A stretch of 64,000 bases of DNA, taken from the NCBI GenBank assembly GCA_019637175.1, contig JAHBWD010000038.1:18881-82880 (forward strand). The letters run 5' to 3'. The first letter of the stretch is position 1. Every line of letters begins with the position of its first letter. The DNA is from Labilithrix sp. Lineage in GTDB: Bacteria > Myxococcota_A > Polyangia > Polyangiales > Polyangiaceae. Below are positions 34,517 through 42,366 of the stretch, one piece after another. The translations under genes and the position numbers were made by a program. The notes beneath the pieces are model-generated. The model made no database searches and was not told where the DNA came from. It saw only the letters and a program-made list of their open reading frames with translations.

Positions 34517-36583
34517 ATGAAGCGCACGCGCTCGCGCTCGGAGCCGCCGCCGCCGAAGGCGGTCGATGTCCACCCGCACGGCCTCTACCTGCGCGAAGAC
34601 AGCGAGCTCTTGCCGCTCTGGGCGGGCGCGATGCACTACTGGCGGCACGCGCCCGAAGACTGGGGGCCGTGCCTCGACGCGATGAAGGCGATGGGCCTTC
34701 GCCTCGTCGACACCTACGTGCCGTGGGGCGTGCACGAGACGTCGCAGGGCAGCTTCGACTTCGGTGAGCGCTACGCCCGGCTCGACGTCGCGCGCTTCGT
34801 GCGCCTCGCGCACCAGAAGGGCCTCAAGGTCATCGCGCGTCCGGGCCCGCACATCAACGCCGAGCTCACGTTCTTCGGTCTGCCCGAGCGCGTCGTCTGG
34901 GATCGCGAGTGCCAGGCGCGCACCCCGCGCGACAACCCCGTCATCCTTCCGCTCGTTCCCACGTGCTTCCCCGTGCCGAGCTACGCGAGCGACGCGTTCC
35001 ACGACGAGGCGGCGCTGTGGTTCGAAGCCGTCGGTCGCGTGCTCTCGCCCCTCCTGTATCCGCACGGGCCGATCGTGATGATGCAGATCGACAACGAGGG
35101 CGCGCTCTACTTCCGCGACGGGCCTTACGACCAGGATTATCACCCCGACGCGGTGCGCCTCTTCCGCACGTTCCTCCGCGAGAAGTACTCGAGCGTGAAG
35201 AGCCTCCGCGAGGCGTGGAGCGTCACGAACGGCGACGCGACGATGACGTTCGCCAACGTCGTGCCGCCGGTGCGCTTCGACGCCAAGCAAGCCGAAGAGC
35301 TCGCGCGCCACCTCGACTGGATGGAGTTCCACGAGCACCTGCTCGCCGAGGCGATGGGCCGCTTCGGGCAGGCGCTCGAGAACGCGGGCCTCGCGTCGGT
35401 GCCGACGCTCCACAACTTCCCGCTCGGCGAGGCGGCGACGCCGCTGAACCCGACGCGCATGGGCGAGGTCGTCGATCTGATCGGCCTCGACTATTACCAC
35501 CCTGCGAACCCGCAGCATCACATGACGATCCTGCGGCGCACGGGCGAGCTCGCCACCCGCTGCGGAGGCCTCGGCGTCCCGCCGTTCGGCGCGGAGGTCG
35601 GCGCGGGCTTTCCGCCGTTCTTCCCCCCGCTCGACGACAAGGATTCGCTCTACGCGCTCATGTGCGCGATGGCCTACGGCCTACGCGGCTTCAACCTCTA
35701 CATGGCGGTCGATCGCGATCGCTGGGTGGGCGCGCCCATCGACGTGCACGGGATGCCTCGGCGCCTCGCCGACGAGTATCACGCGCTCGTCACCGCGCTC
35801 GACGCGACGAGCTTCCACACGCTGCGCCGGCGGACGCCGGTGAAGCTCGTCGTGCCGCGCGCTCTCCGGCGGCTCGCGCGCGCCACGCACGCGTTCGGTC
35901 CGGTCACGCCCGCGGCGTTCAACATCGCCGGCGCCGGGCCCCTCGAGAGCTGCCTCGAAGACGACTTCGGTCTCGGCGAGGTCGCGCCGATCGTGGGCGA
36001 GTCTTTCGTGCGCGCGTTCGAGCGCGCGCTCCTCGCGCGCGGCGTGCCGTTCGCCTACGCCGGCGGCGAGAGCCTCGAGGCGAGCGTCCACGACGCCGCG
36101 TGGATCGTCTGCACGACCGCCGGCGGCTTGAAGCGCGACGTGCTCACCACCTTGCGCGCCGCCAAGGAGCGCGGCGTCGAGGTGACGATCGGCCCTCACG
36201 TCCCGAAGCGCGACGGCGCGATGCGCGAGCTCGAGAAGCCGCACGACGCGCGCGGCCTCGACGTCGAGCCGCTCGAAGATCCTTCGCGCGCCGACGCGCT
36301 CGTCGCCAAGCGCATCGACGAGCTGTCGCTGCCGGCGTTCACCGTCGACGTCCCCGACGTTCACGTCACGGTGCACGAAGACGCCGAGGGCACGCCGCGC
36401 GTCGCCTTCGTGATGAACCCGACCGCGAAACCCGTCGTCGCCACGGTGGGGCTCGGCCGCACGCGCGCGCTCGTCGATCTCCTTCCGCGCGCGCGCGCGC
36501 CGAAGCGCATCGACGCGGAGGCCGGCGCCTTCGTGGTCGAAGTGCCGGCCCGCACCGTGCGGATGTTCTCGATCGAGAGCTGA
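34517..36583 (+). CDS. Glycoside hydrolase family 35 beta-galactosidase
   Basis: 688-aa retaining glycosidase. The N-terminal barrel starts with LWAGAMHYWRHAPEDWGPCLDAMKAMGLRLVDTYVPWGVHE, the family 35 hallmark; PGPHINAE follows. The acid/base Glu is in QIDNEGALY near residue 195 and the nucleophile Glu probably in PFGAEVGAGF near 360. The C-terminal third (from about 450) is a class-I-glutaminase-like and beta-sandwich accessory region. No signal peptide, so probably cytoplasmic. ATG at 34517 gives a compact N terminus; earlier starts lie in the preceding gene. Substrate galactosides are inferred. Confidence 0.88.
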   Translation: MKRTRSRSEPPPPKAVDVHPHGLYLREDSELLPLWAGAMHYWRHAPEDWGPCLDAMKAMGLRLVDTYVPWGVHETSQGSFDFGERYARLDVARFVRLAHQKGLKVIARPGPHINAELTFFGLPERVVWDRECQARTPRDNPVILPLVPTCFPVPSYASDAFHDEAALWFEAVGRVLSPLLYPHGPIVMMQIDNEGALYFRDGPYDQDYHPDAVRLFRTFLREKYSSVKSLREAWSVTNGDATMTFANVVPPVRFDAKQAEELARHLDWMEFHEHLLAEAMGRFGQALENAGLASVPTLHNFPLGEAATPLNPTRMGEVVDLIGLDYYHPANPQHHMTILRRTGELATRCGGLGVPPFGAEVGAGFPPFFPPLDDKDSLYALMCAMAYGLRGFNLYMAVDRDRWVGAPIDVHGMPRRLADEYHALVTALDATSFHTLRRRTPVKLVVPRALRRLARATHAFGPVTPAAFNIAGAGPLESCLEDDFGLGEVAPIVGESFVRAFERALLARGVPFAYAGGESLEASVHDAAWIVCTTAGGLKRDVLTTLRAAKERGVEVTIGPHVPKRDGAMRELEKPHDARGLDVEPLEDPSRADALVAKRIDELSLPAFTVDVPDVHVTVHEDAEGTPRVAFVMNPTAKPVVATVGLGRTRALVDLLPRARAPKRIDAEAGAFVVEVPARTVRMFSIES

Positions 36584-36595
36584 GTTACGTGCAGG

Positions 36596-37243
36596 TTACA
36601 TGCAGCCGATCGGCGTGTTGCACGTGCGGAACTTGCGCTGGCCGCACGTGACCTCGTGGCAGTTGCCGCCGTCGCACTGCGCGTTCGTCTTGCAGAGGTC
36701 GCCTTGGCCCGGGTTGCACCCGTTGTTGTCGCAGGCCGTCTGCGGACCGCCTCCGCCGATGAGCTGGAGGCAGCACCGCGCGGCCGCGCCGTTGCAGTCG
36801 GCGGGCTCGTCGCAGCGTACGCGCGTCGTGCCGCCCGAGCCGGGGCCGACGACGGTGCACGCGTTGTTCTGCGTCTCGCACGTCGATCCGCCGTCGGCGC
36901 GCATGCAGCAGTAGCTGTTGTTCCCGCCGCCTCCGCCGCCTCCTCCGGCGTCACACTCGCTGGCGCCGCACGTGACCTTGCCGGGGTTCGACTGACCGGT
37001 GCCGGCGTCGGTGCCGCCCTCGGTGCTCGCGTCGCCGCCGCTCGAGCCGCTCGATCCGCTCGATCCGCTGGACCCGCTCGATCCACTCGATCCGCTGGAC
37101 CCGCTCGATCCGCTCGACGAGCCGTCCTCGCCTGCGTCCTCGTCGGGCGTCACCCCTTCGTCGGAGCTGCAGCCGACGAGCGCCGACGTGAGGCCCCATC
37201 CAAACAACGCTGCGCACGTCGCCACGACCGCAAGACGCTTCAT
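36596..37243 (-). CDS. Cys-rich lipoprotein with Gly-Ser-Ser repeat linker
   Basis: 215 aa: signal ending LTSALVGC (Cys25), acidic segment, a linker of about nine GSS units, then a Gly-rich stretch and a C-terminal domain with at least 14 cysteines (CCMRADGGSTC, RCCLQLIGG, CGQRKFRTC). The fold is probably disulfide-stabilised and cell-surface exposed. Similar lipoproteins are a myxobacterial speciality with unknown ligand. It is convergent with the beta-galactosidase gene, 12 bp apart. Confidence 0.8.
   Translation of the reverse strand: MKRLAVVATCAALFGWGLTSALVGCSSDEGVTPDEDAGEDGSSSGSSGSSGSSGSSGSSGSSGSSGSSGGDASTEGGTDAGTGQSNPGKVTCGASECDAGGGGGGGGNNSYCCMRADGGSTCETQNNACTVVGPGSGGTTRVRCDEPADCNGAAARCCLQLIGGGGPQTACDNNGCNPGQGDLCKTNAQCDGGNCHEVTCGQRKFRTCNTPIGCM
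37040..37120. repeat. 9-bp tandem repeat encoding Ser-Ser-Gly units
   Basis: Nine consecutive 9-bp units of the type GCTCGATCC (variants GCTCGAGCC, GCTGGACCC, ACTCGATCC) run from 37040 to 37120 inside the lipoprotein gene and encode its flexible linker on the minus strand. Tandem nature makes the linker length prone to change. Confidence 0.85.
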
Positions 37244-37344
37244 GCGTCACCTCCCGCCGATCGAATTGTGCGCTGGTTGAGAATCGAAAGCCAACCTCTG
37301 TCGTCGCCTACATCGGAACGACGTGGTCACTCGACTGACCGGCC

Positions 37345-38067
37345 TCAGAACGCATATCGGATCGAGGGTCCGACATCGACGATGAGCGGCGTATCGGCGC
37401 CGATGGCTCGCTGGAAGCCGCCTGCGTGGCGGATGCCCGCGCTCAGGCCGAGCGCGAAGTGACGATCGAGCTGGTACCACTCGAGGCCGACTCTGCCGCC
37501 GGCGTAGAAGCCGAGCGTCTCGGCGTCGGCGAAGCCGATGATCCCGAGGGCGTTGGTGCGGATGTCGGCCTTCATGAAGCCGAAGTTGCCCTGCCCGTAG
37601 ATCCCGAAGCGAGGGGTGAACCGCGCCGTGAAGCGTGCTCCGCCTCCGAAGCCGAAGATGGGAAACGCGCGCGTTCGCGGCGGCGGCTGCGAGCCGGACG
37701 TATCGGTGAACGCGAGCTCGCCTTCGCCGAACAGCATGAGCCAGTTGAAGATCTCGTAGCCGAGCTGGGTGTGGAGCCACAGCGCGGGCGGCGCGAGGTT
37801 GCCGAACTGTCCGAGGAAGGCCATCGCGCCGATCGACGAGTCGAGCACCAGCGTCTTCTTGTAAGGCGGCGGCGGCGGCGCTTCGAGCGGAGGCGCGGCG
37901 TCGACTTGGGCGAGCGCGACGCTCGCGCGATCCTTCTCGAGATCGATCGAAGACGGCGCGATCGTCTCGGGCGTCGCCGGAGCGGGCGCGGGCTCGTCGG
38001 CGCGCGCTGGAAGGGCGAGGGCCGACGCGATCGCGAAGCACGCTGCGCCGACGCTCACCGCCTTCAT
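37345..38067 (-). CDS. Outer-membrane beta-barrel-like protein
   Basis: 240 aa with signal peptide MKAVSVGAACFAIASALALPARA (start chosen at ATG 38067; a longer frame to 38115 lacks a proper signal). After a Pro/Ala-rich stretch near residues 30-75, amphipathic strands alternate to the C terminus: FGFGGGARFTARFTPRFGIYGQGNFGF, GLEWYQLDRHFALGLSAG and the last strand PSIRYAF with terminal Phe, a typical barrel signal. No specific family recognised. The 100-bp gap to the next gene contains no gene. Confidence 0.78.
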   Translation of the reverse strand: MKAVSVGAACFAIASALALPARADEPAPAPATPETIAPSSIDLEKDRASVALAQVDAAPPLEAPPPPPYKKTLVLDSSIGAMAFLGQFGNLAPPALWLHTQLGYEIFNWLMLFGEGELAFTDTSGSQPPPRTRAFPIFGFGGGARFTARFTPRFGIYGQGNFGFMKADIRTNALGIIGFADAETLGFYAGGRVGLEWYQLDRHFALGLSAGIRHAGGFQRAIGADTPLIVDVGPSIRYAF

Positions 38068-38179
38068 CCTCGACGAGGCTATCCGCGAAGAGCGCGTGAA
38101 GCTATCGCTTCTCACGCTCTTTGCCCTCTGGACGCGCTCGCGGACGAGCGCCTATCCCGACGCGCTCGAAGACTCGCGC

Positions 38180-38722
38180 TCAGCGGAAATTCTGCACGCT
38201 CCAGACGCTTCCCTTCGCGGTCGTCGCGAACCCGCACGCGACCTTCGTGTAGCGGGTGCTCGCCATCGCTTCGTAGTGGCCGCCGCCGGGCCCCTCGCCC
38301 CACATCATCTCGAGGCACTTGGTGATCATCTTCTCGGGCGTGCCGGCAAAGCCGGGGCACTCGTTCTGTCCCTGCTCCTGGCACTTGCCGAACGCGCCGT
38401 GCGGCGCGTTCTTGTCGCCGTCGCTCTTCGCTTGGCCGTCGGAGCAAGCCTCGGCCTCGGCCCATCGCGCGTAGGGCGCGAGGCCCATGGTCTTGCGGTA
38501 CTCGTTGATCGTCGCGACGCAGATCTCGGCGGCGCTGCCGCCGCCGGGGTTCGTCGACGATCCCGAAGATCCTGGAGCGCTGCCCGAGGATCCCGGAGCG
38601 CCGCTCGAGGATCCGTCGTCGCCCGAAGATCCGCCGCCGCCACCCGAGCGAAGCGACGTCGCGCCGTCGCTGCACGAGGCCATGAGCGCGACGAGCGTCG
38701 CGAGCGGGAGAGCCCTCCACAT
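38180..38722 (-). CDS. CAP-domain lipoprotein (SCP/PR1 superfamily)
   Basis: 180 aa: lipoprotein signal with Cys17, a Gly/Ser linker (residues 25-65) and a CAP domain: EICVATINEYRKTMGLAPYARWAEAEACSDGQA, NAPHGAFG and MMWGEGPGGGHYEAMASTRYTKVACGF. The conserved His and Glu of the CAP cavity are visible. CAP proteins are secreted and bind sterols or act in envelope interactions; role here unknown. It lies 21 bp after sdhB on the same strand and could be co-transcribed. Confidence 0.85.
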   Translation of the reverse strand: MWRALPLATLVALMASCSDGATSLRSGGGGGSSGDDGSSSGAPGSSGSAPGSSGSSTNPGGGSAAEICVATINEYRKTMGLAPYARWAEAEACSDGQAKSDGDKNAPHGAFGKCQEQGQNECPGFAGTPEKMITKCLEMMWGEGPGGGHYEAMASTRYTKVACGFATTAKGSVWSVQNFR

Positions 38723-38743
38723 GATCCGAAGCGTATCGCGCGG

Positions 38744-39505
38744 CTACTTCAGCAGCCAGCCGAAGAGCATCTGCTTGGTCGTCTGTCGTGAGACGTCGGC
38801 GATCGAGTCGACCAGCGGAATCTCCTTCGGACACACCTCGACGCAGTTCTGCGCTTTGCCGCAATCGGCGACGCCGCCCTCGCCCATGAGCGCCTCGAGG
38901 CGGGCCTGCGCGTGCATCTTGCCGCTCGGGTGCAGGTTGAAGAGGCGCACCTGGCTGATCGCGGCGGGGCCGATGAACTTCGAGTGGCCGTTGATCTGCG
39001 GGCAGGCCTCGAGGCAGCAGCCGCAGGTCATGCAGCGCGACAAGGGGTAGGCCTCCTCCTGGTTCTCCTGCGCCTGGCGCGGGCCCGGCCCGAGCTCGTG
39101 GGATCCGTCGAGGTCGACCCACGCCTTGACCTTCTTGAGGTCGTCGAACATTCGCGAGCGATCGACGATGAGATCGCGCACGAGCGGGAACTTCGTCATC
39201 GGCGCGAGCACGATCGGCTCGCCGTTCGGGGAGACCTGATCGACGAGCGTCGAGCAGGCCTGGCGGACCTTGCCGTTGATGAGCATCGAGCAAGCGCCGC
39301 ACACCTCCTCGAGGCAGCACGCGTCCCATACGACCGGCGCGACCGCGCTGCCGCTCGCGGTCTTCGGATCCTTCTGGATCTCCATGAGCGCGCTGATGAC
39401 GTTCATCCGCGGGTGCCAGTCGACGGCGAACGCTTCCCGGCGCTTCGGCGCGCCGGGGCCGTCTTGTCGCAAGACCTCGAGTCGGATCTTTCGCTTCTCG
39501 GCCAT
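38744..39505 (-). CDS. sdhB: Succinate dehydrogenase iron-sulfur subunit
   Basis: 253-aa subunit of complex II. An N-terminal plant-type ferredoxin domain holds the [2Fe-2S] cysteines in CCLEEVCGACSMLINGKVRQAC near residue 60-85; the C-terminal domain binds the other clusters through CMTCGCCLEACP and CGKAQNCVEVCPKEIP. It passes electrons from SdhA to quinone via SdhC. Encoded last in sdhCAB, 25 bp after sdhA. Length and motifs resemble the Bacillus/Helicobacter-type enzymes, in which one cytochrome subunit suffices. Confidence 0.95.
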   Translation of the reverse strand: MAEKRKIRLEVLRQDGPGAPKRREAFAVDWHPRMNVISALMEIQKDPKTASGSAVAPVVWDACCLEEVCGACSMLINGKVRQACSTLVDQVSPNGEPIVLAPMTKFPLVRDLIVDRSRMFDDLKKVKAWVDLDGSHELGPGPRQAQENQEEAYPLSRCMTCGCCLEACPQINGHSKFIGPAAISQVRLFNLHPSGKMHAQARLEALMGEGGVADCGKAQNCVEVCPKEIPLVDSIADVSRQTTKQMLFGWLLK

Positions 39506-39530
39506 TCGTCCTCTCTCCTCCGACTACGAC

Positions 39531-41570
39531 CTACGACGCCGGCGTCGACCGCACCGATGCGCGCTGCGAGCGCGGACCCTCTTCGCCCTTGCCGCCTCCG
39601 CTCGCGGCGCCCGCCGTCTCGTACTTTCGCGCGCGCGGCTTCACCAAGCTGATGTCGACGTCGTCGGTCACGTGCACCGTCTTGCCGAGCAGCGGATAGT
39701 CGAGCGCGCGGACGAAGCTCACCGCGCTCTTGCCGCCTTCGCCCTCCGCGTGGAGCGCCAGCGTCGTGCGGAGGAAGCTCTTGTCGTCGCGCTGCTTGAA
39801 CTCGGGCTTGAAGTGCGCGCCGCGCGACTCGTCGCGGTTTCGCGCGCCCTGCGCGATGACGCGCGCGAGCACGATCATGTTCGCGAGGTGCCGCACGAAC
39901 TGCGCGCCTTGGTTCGCACGGCCCGACGTGTCGGTGACGCCGATGTCGTGCGACCGCTCCTCGATCTCGTCGATCTTCGCGATCACCTTGTCGAGCACGT
40001 CGTTGTGCCGCTCGATCGTGCAGTCGCGCAGCATCACCTCGGCGAGCTCGCCGTGCAGTCGGTAGGCGTTCTCCTTGCCGTCCATGGCGAGGATGGCCTC
40101 GTAGCGCTCGCGCTCGCGCGCCGCGGCGCGCTCGAAGATCGACGATTTGACGTCGCGCCCGCTCTTGCCGAGGCTCTTCACGTACGTCGCGATGGCGGGC
40201 CCCGCGACGATGCCGGCGTAGATGCACGAGAGGAGCGAGTTCGCGCCGAGGCGGTTCGCGCCGTGGTACGCGTAGTCGACCTCGCCGGCCGCGTAGAGGC
40301 CGCCGATGTTGGTCGCCTGGTTGCGCGGCGATCCCGCGACGAGCTTGCCGTCGCTCGACTTCTCGAAGTCGACCCAGAGGCCGCCCATCGAGTAGTGCAC
40401 CGCGGGGAAGATCCGCATCGGGTTCGTGTACGGATCCTCGCCCACGAACTTCTCGTAGATCTCGAGCACGCCGGCGAGCTTCTTGCGCAGGATCTCCTTC
40501 GGCAGGTGCGACACGTCGAGGTAGACCTCGAGCTCGTTCTGGGCGCTCTTGTTGTTGTAGACGCCCTTGTTCTCGTGGAAGCACTTGAGGAAGAGCTCGC
40601 GGCTCGCGATGTCGCGCGGCACGAGGTTGCCGTAGCCCGGGTACTTCTCTTCGAGGAAGTAGTCGCGCTGGCTCTCGGGGATGTCCTTGCCCCGGCGCTT
40701 CTCCTTCGCGTCTTTCGGCACCCAGACGCGGCCGCCTTCGCCGCGGACGCTCTCCGAGATGAGGCGGAGCTTGTCGGCGCCGGGGATGGCGGTCGGGTGG
40801 ACCTGGATGAACTCGCCGTTCGCGTAGCACGCGCCCTGCTGGTAGACGGCGCTCGCGGCGGTGCCGGTGTTGATGACGCTGTTGGTCGATCGGCCGAAGA
40901 TGATGCCGGGGCCGCCGGTCGCGAGGCACACGGCCTCGCCGGGGAACGACTCGATCGCCATCGACTTCATGTCTTGCGCGACGATCCCGCGCGCGATGCC
41001 GGCGTCGTCGAGCACGAGGGAGAGGAAGTCCCAGAGCTCCCACTTGCGGACCATCTTCTCGCCGCGGATCGCGACGCCGCGCGCGTCTTCGACGTCGACC
41101 GTCTCGTAGCGGCGGACCTGCTCGTCGAGCGCGTAGAGGAGCTGCTGCCCGGTGGTCGCGCCGGCGAACGCGGTGCGGTGATAGAGCGTGCCGCCGAAGC
41201 GCCGGAAGTCGAGCAGCCCCTCGGGCGTGCGGTTGAACGGCACGCCCATGCGATCGAGCATGTAGACGATGCCCGGCGCGGCGTAGGTCATGCCCTTGAC
41301 GGGCGGCTGGTTCGCGAGGAAGTCGCCGCCGTAGATCGTCTCTTCGAGGTGGACCTCGGGCGAGTCGCCCTCGCCCTTCGTGTTGACGCTCGCGTTGATG
41401 CCGCCTTGCGCGCAGACCGAGTGCGAGCGCTTGACGGGAACGAGCGAGAAGAGGTCGACGGGGATGCCCGCCTCGCAGAGCTTCATCACCGTCGTGAGCC
41501 CGGCGAGCCCACCACCGACGACGATCACGCGTCGAACCTTCCCCGACTCTGCGCTGCTCTTCTGGGCCAT
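39531..41570 (-). CDS. sdhA: Succinate dehydrogenase flavoprotein subunit
   Basis: 679-aa FAD subunit. FAD-binding GGGLAGLTTVMKLCEAG lies near residue 19, the covalent flavin His50 is in RSHSVCAQGG, active-site features include HPTAIPG and the catalytic Arg region, and the later HGANRLGANSLLSCIYAG motif closes the FAD fold. ATG 41570 is chosen because it directly precedes the FAD motif; the frame extends far upstream as a shadow of sdhC. It oxidises succinate to fumarate in the citric-acid cycle, attached to the inner face of the membrane. Five bases separate it from sdhC. Confidence 0.95.
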   Translation of the reverse strand: MAQKSSAESGKVRRVIVVGGGLAGLTTVMKLCEAGIPVDLFSLVPVKRSHSVCAQGGINASVNTKGEGDSPEVHLEETIYGGDFLANQPPVKGMTYAAPGIVYMLDRMGVPFNRTPEGLLDFRRFGGTLYHRTAFAGATTGQQLLYALDEQVRRYETVDVEDARGVAIRGEKMVRKWELWDFLSLVLDDAGIARGIVAQDMKSMAIESFPGEAVCLATGGPGIIFGRSTNSVINTGTAASAVYQQGACYANGEFIQVHPTAIPGADKLRLISESVRGEGGRVWVPKDAKEKRRGKDIPESQRDYFLEEKYPGYGNLVPRDIASRELFLKCFHENKGVYNNKSAQNELEVYLDVSHLPKEILRKKLAGVLEIYEKFVGEDPYTNPMRIFPAVHYSMGGLWVDFEKSSDGKLVAGSPRNQATNIGGLYAAGEVDYAYHGANRLGANSLLSCIYAGIVAGPAIATYVKSLGKSGRDVKSSIFERAAARERERYEAILAMDGKENAYRLHGELAEVMLRDCTIERHNDVLDKVIAKIDEIEERSHDIGVTDTSGRANQGAQFVRHLANMIVLARVIAQGARNRDESRGAHFKPEFKQRDDKSFLRTTLALHAEGEGGKSAVSFVRALDYPLLGKTVHVTDDVDISLVKPRARKYETAGAASGGGKGEEGPRSQRASVRSTPAS

Positions 41571-41575
41571 TCTCT

Positions 41576-42334
41576 CTAGGGTCCGGTGCTCGAGGTGCTC
41601 GAGGGTTGAGGTTGAGGAGCGTTCGATCCGCAGGGCGCCGCCGGAGCCGCGTCGGCGGGCACGAAGCGCGTGCCCGTCGCGAGCTGGATCACCGCGGCCG
41701 AGGAGGTGAAGAAGAAGAGGAGCCCGAGCGCGGCGAAGAGCCGGTCGGCGCGGCGCCGTGCCGCTGCCGTCGTGGTGAAGCCGCGCGTCGTGAGGAAGCT
41801 CCTCATTCCGTTGGCCAGGTGGAAGATGCTCGCGGCGATGCCCATGAGCGTTCCGAGCGCGACGAAGGGCACCCCGAGCCAGGTCCAGGAGAGGTGCTCC
41901 GTCAGTCGGGTCGTATAGGACCGCTCGTCGAGCCCGAACAGCCATGTCTGCGCGCGAAGATCCCAGAAGTGCGCGATCACGAAGACGAGCACGACGATCC
42001 CCGAGATGCGCTGGAGCACGTAGGCGAGGTTCGACGGGTAGGCGTGCGCCTCGCGCTGCGGCTGCCACGTGAGCCAAACGCCGTAGATCGCGTGGAACGC
42101 GAGCGGAAGGAGCACGAGCACGAGCTCGAGCACGGCGCCGACCGTCGTTCCGGTCAGCGCGGCGAGCTGCCGATCGTAGGCGTCGCGGCTGCCGAGCAGC
42201 GACGACACCATCCAGAGGTGGAGCACGAGGAAGACGCCGACCGGCACGACGCCGCTGAGCGCGTGGAGGTTTCGAAGCCGCGCGCGCGCCTCCGCGCGCG
42301 AAGAGTCTTTGGCGGCGACGACAGAGGCGACCAT
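41576..42334 (-). CDS. sdhC: Succinate dehydrogenase cytochrome b subunit (b558 type)
   Basis: 252-aa membrane anchor with five hydrophobic helices: about residues 24-44 (SGVVPVGVFLVLHLWMV), 68-92, 105-130, 147-173 and 195-215. Conserved His residues in LHLWM, LAFHAIYG, VIAHFWD and SIFHLANG probably ligate two b hemes, as in the Bacillus-type single-subunit anchor. No sdhD gene is present, consistent with this type. Start 42334 or 42355 are both possible. It is divergent from the LpoA-like gene with only 32 bp between starts, so promoters must overlap coding DNA. Confidence 0.88.
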   Translation of the reverse strand: MVASVVAAKDSSRAEARARLRNLHALSGVVPVGVFLVLHLWMVSSLLGSRDAYDRQLAALTGTTVGAVLELVLVLLPLAFHAIYGVWLTWQPQREAHAYPSNLAYVLQRISGIVVLVFVIAHFWDLRAQTWLFGLDERSYTTRLTEHLSWTWLGVPFVALGTLMGIAASIFHLANGMRSFLTTRGFTTTAAARRRADRLFAALGLLFFFTSSAAVIQLATGTRFVPADAAPAAPCGSNAPQPQPSSTSSTGP

Positions 42335-42366
42335 CGGACGCCGGCACGGTACCATGCGCGGCGGGC

